A stretch of 5,646 bases of DNA from a bacterium (GTDB taxonomy: Bacteria; Verrucomicrobiota; Kiritimatiellia; UBA8416): the NCBI GenBank assembly GCA_020048935.1, contig JAIFLS010000199.1:1-5646 (forward strand), read 5' to 3'. A program made the position numbers and the translations under genes. Under the pieces are notes generated by a model. The model was not told the DNA's origin. It ran no database searches and saw only the letters and a program-made list of their open reading frames with translations. Below, piece after piece: positions 4,500-5,646 of the stretch. The first letter of the stretch is position 1, and each line of letters begins with the position of its first letter.

Positions 4500-5646
<1,147 letters not shown>

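Overview
This window looks like bacterial chromosomal DNA, probably Gram-negative. It joins a GC-rich housekeeping gene, topA, to a more AT-rich accessory region. No rRNA, tRNA or other taxonomic marker is present. The lipobox protein, the polypurine dispersed repeats (GGACGGAGGTCGGAGG type) and the hairpin repeats with GGACGGC/GCCGTCC arms bring the Verrucomicrobiota/Kiritimatiellota (PVC) group to mind. That is an impression, not a demonstrated assignment.

Nearly all recognisable genes are on the minus strand, so in transcription order the window reads from right to left. Positions 5646-3249 hold topA (DNA topoisomerase I), missing its N-terminal ~100 codons, which lie outside the window. 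It is broken by an exact 74-bp tandem duplication (4447-4520 and 4521-4594) that shifts the frame just after the catalytic half. Removing one copy restores a single open frame of 774 codons including the stop. The topA C-terminus has no visible Cys4 zinc ribbons. It carries instead two clear copies and one degenerate copy of a WS..V.RGKR...D..F / S.RQ...L..M..RYRE module.

Positions 3248-2823 are non-coding: two 81-bp units rich in short hairpins, then a purine-rich dispersed repeat. Positions 2822-2226 encode an orphan lipoprotein. Positions 2225-1778 hold a second copy of the dispersed repeat, a G-quadruplex-like stretch and a possible 42-residue plus-strand gene with a strong ribosome binding site.

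Positions 1777-185 form a small defence and addiction cluster. It starts with an Mrr-family methyl-directed restriction endonuclease, followed after one base by a 57-residue protein. A promoter-like site then precedes a two-gene toxin-antitoxin module (antitoxin first, stop and start overlapping as TGATG, RelE/ParE-like toxin second). At the left edge (1-55) the end-of-mrr plus start-of-small-gene sequence recurs at 52 of 55 positions. The toxin-antitoxin pair therefore sits between two direct repeats 826 bp apart. The most unusual points are the frameshifting duplication in topA, the repeated module in the TopA tail, and the direct repeats bracketing the toxin-antitoxin genes.
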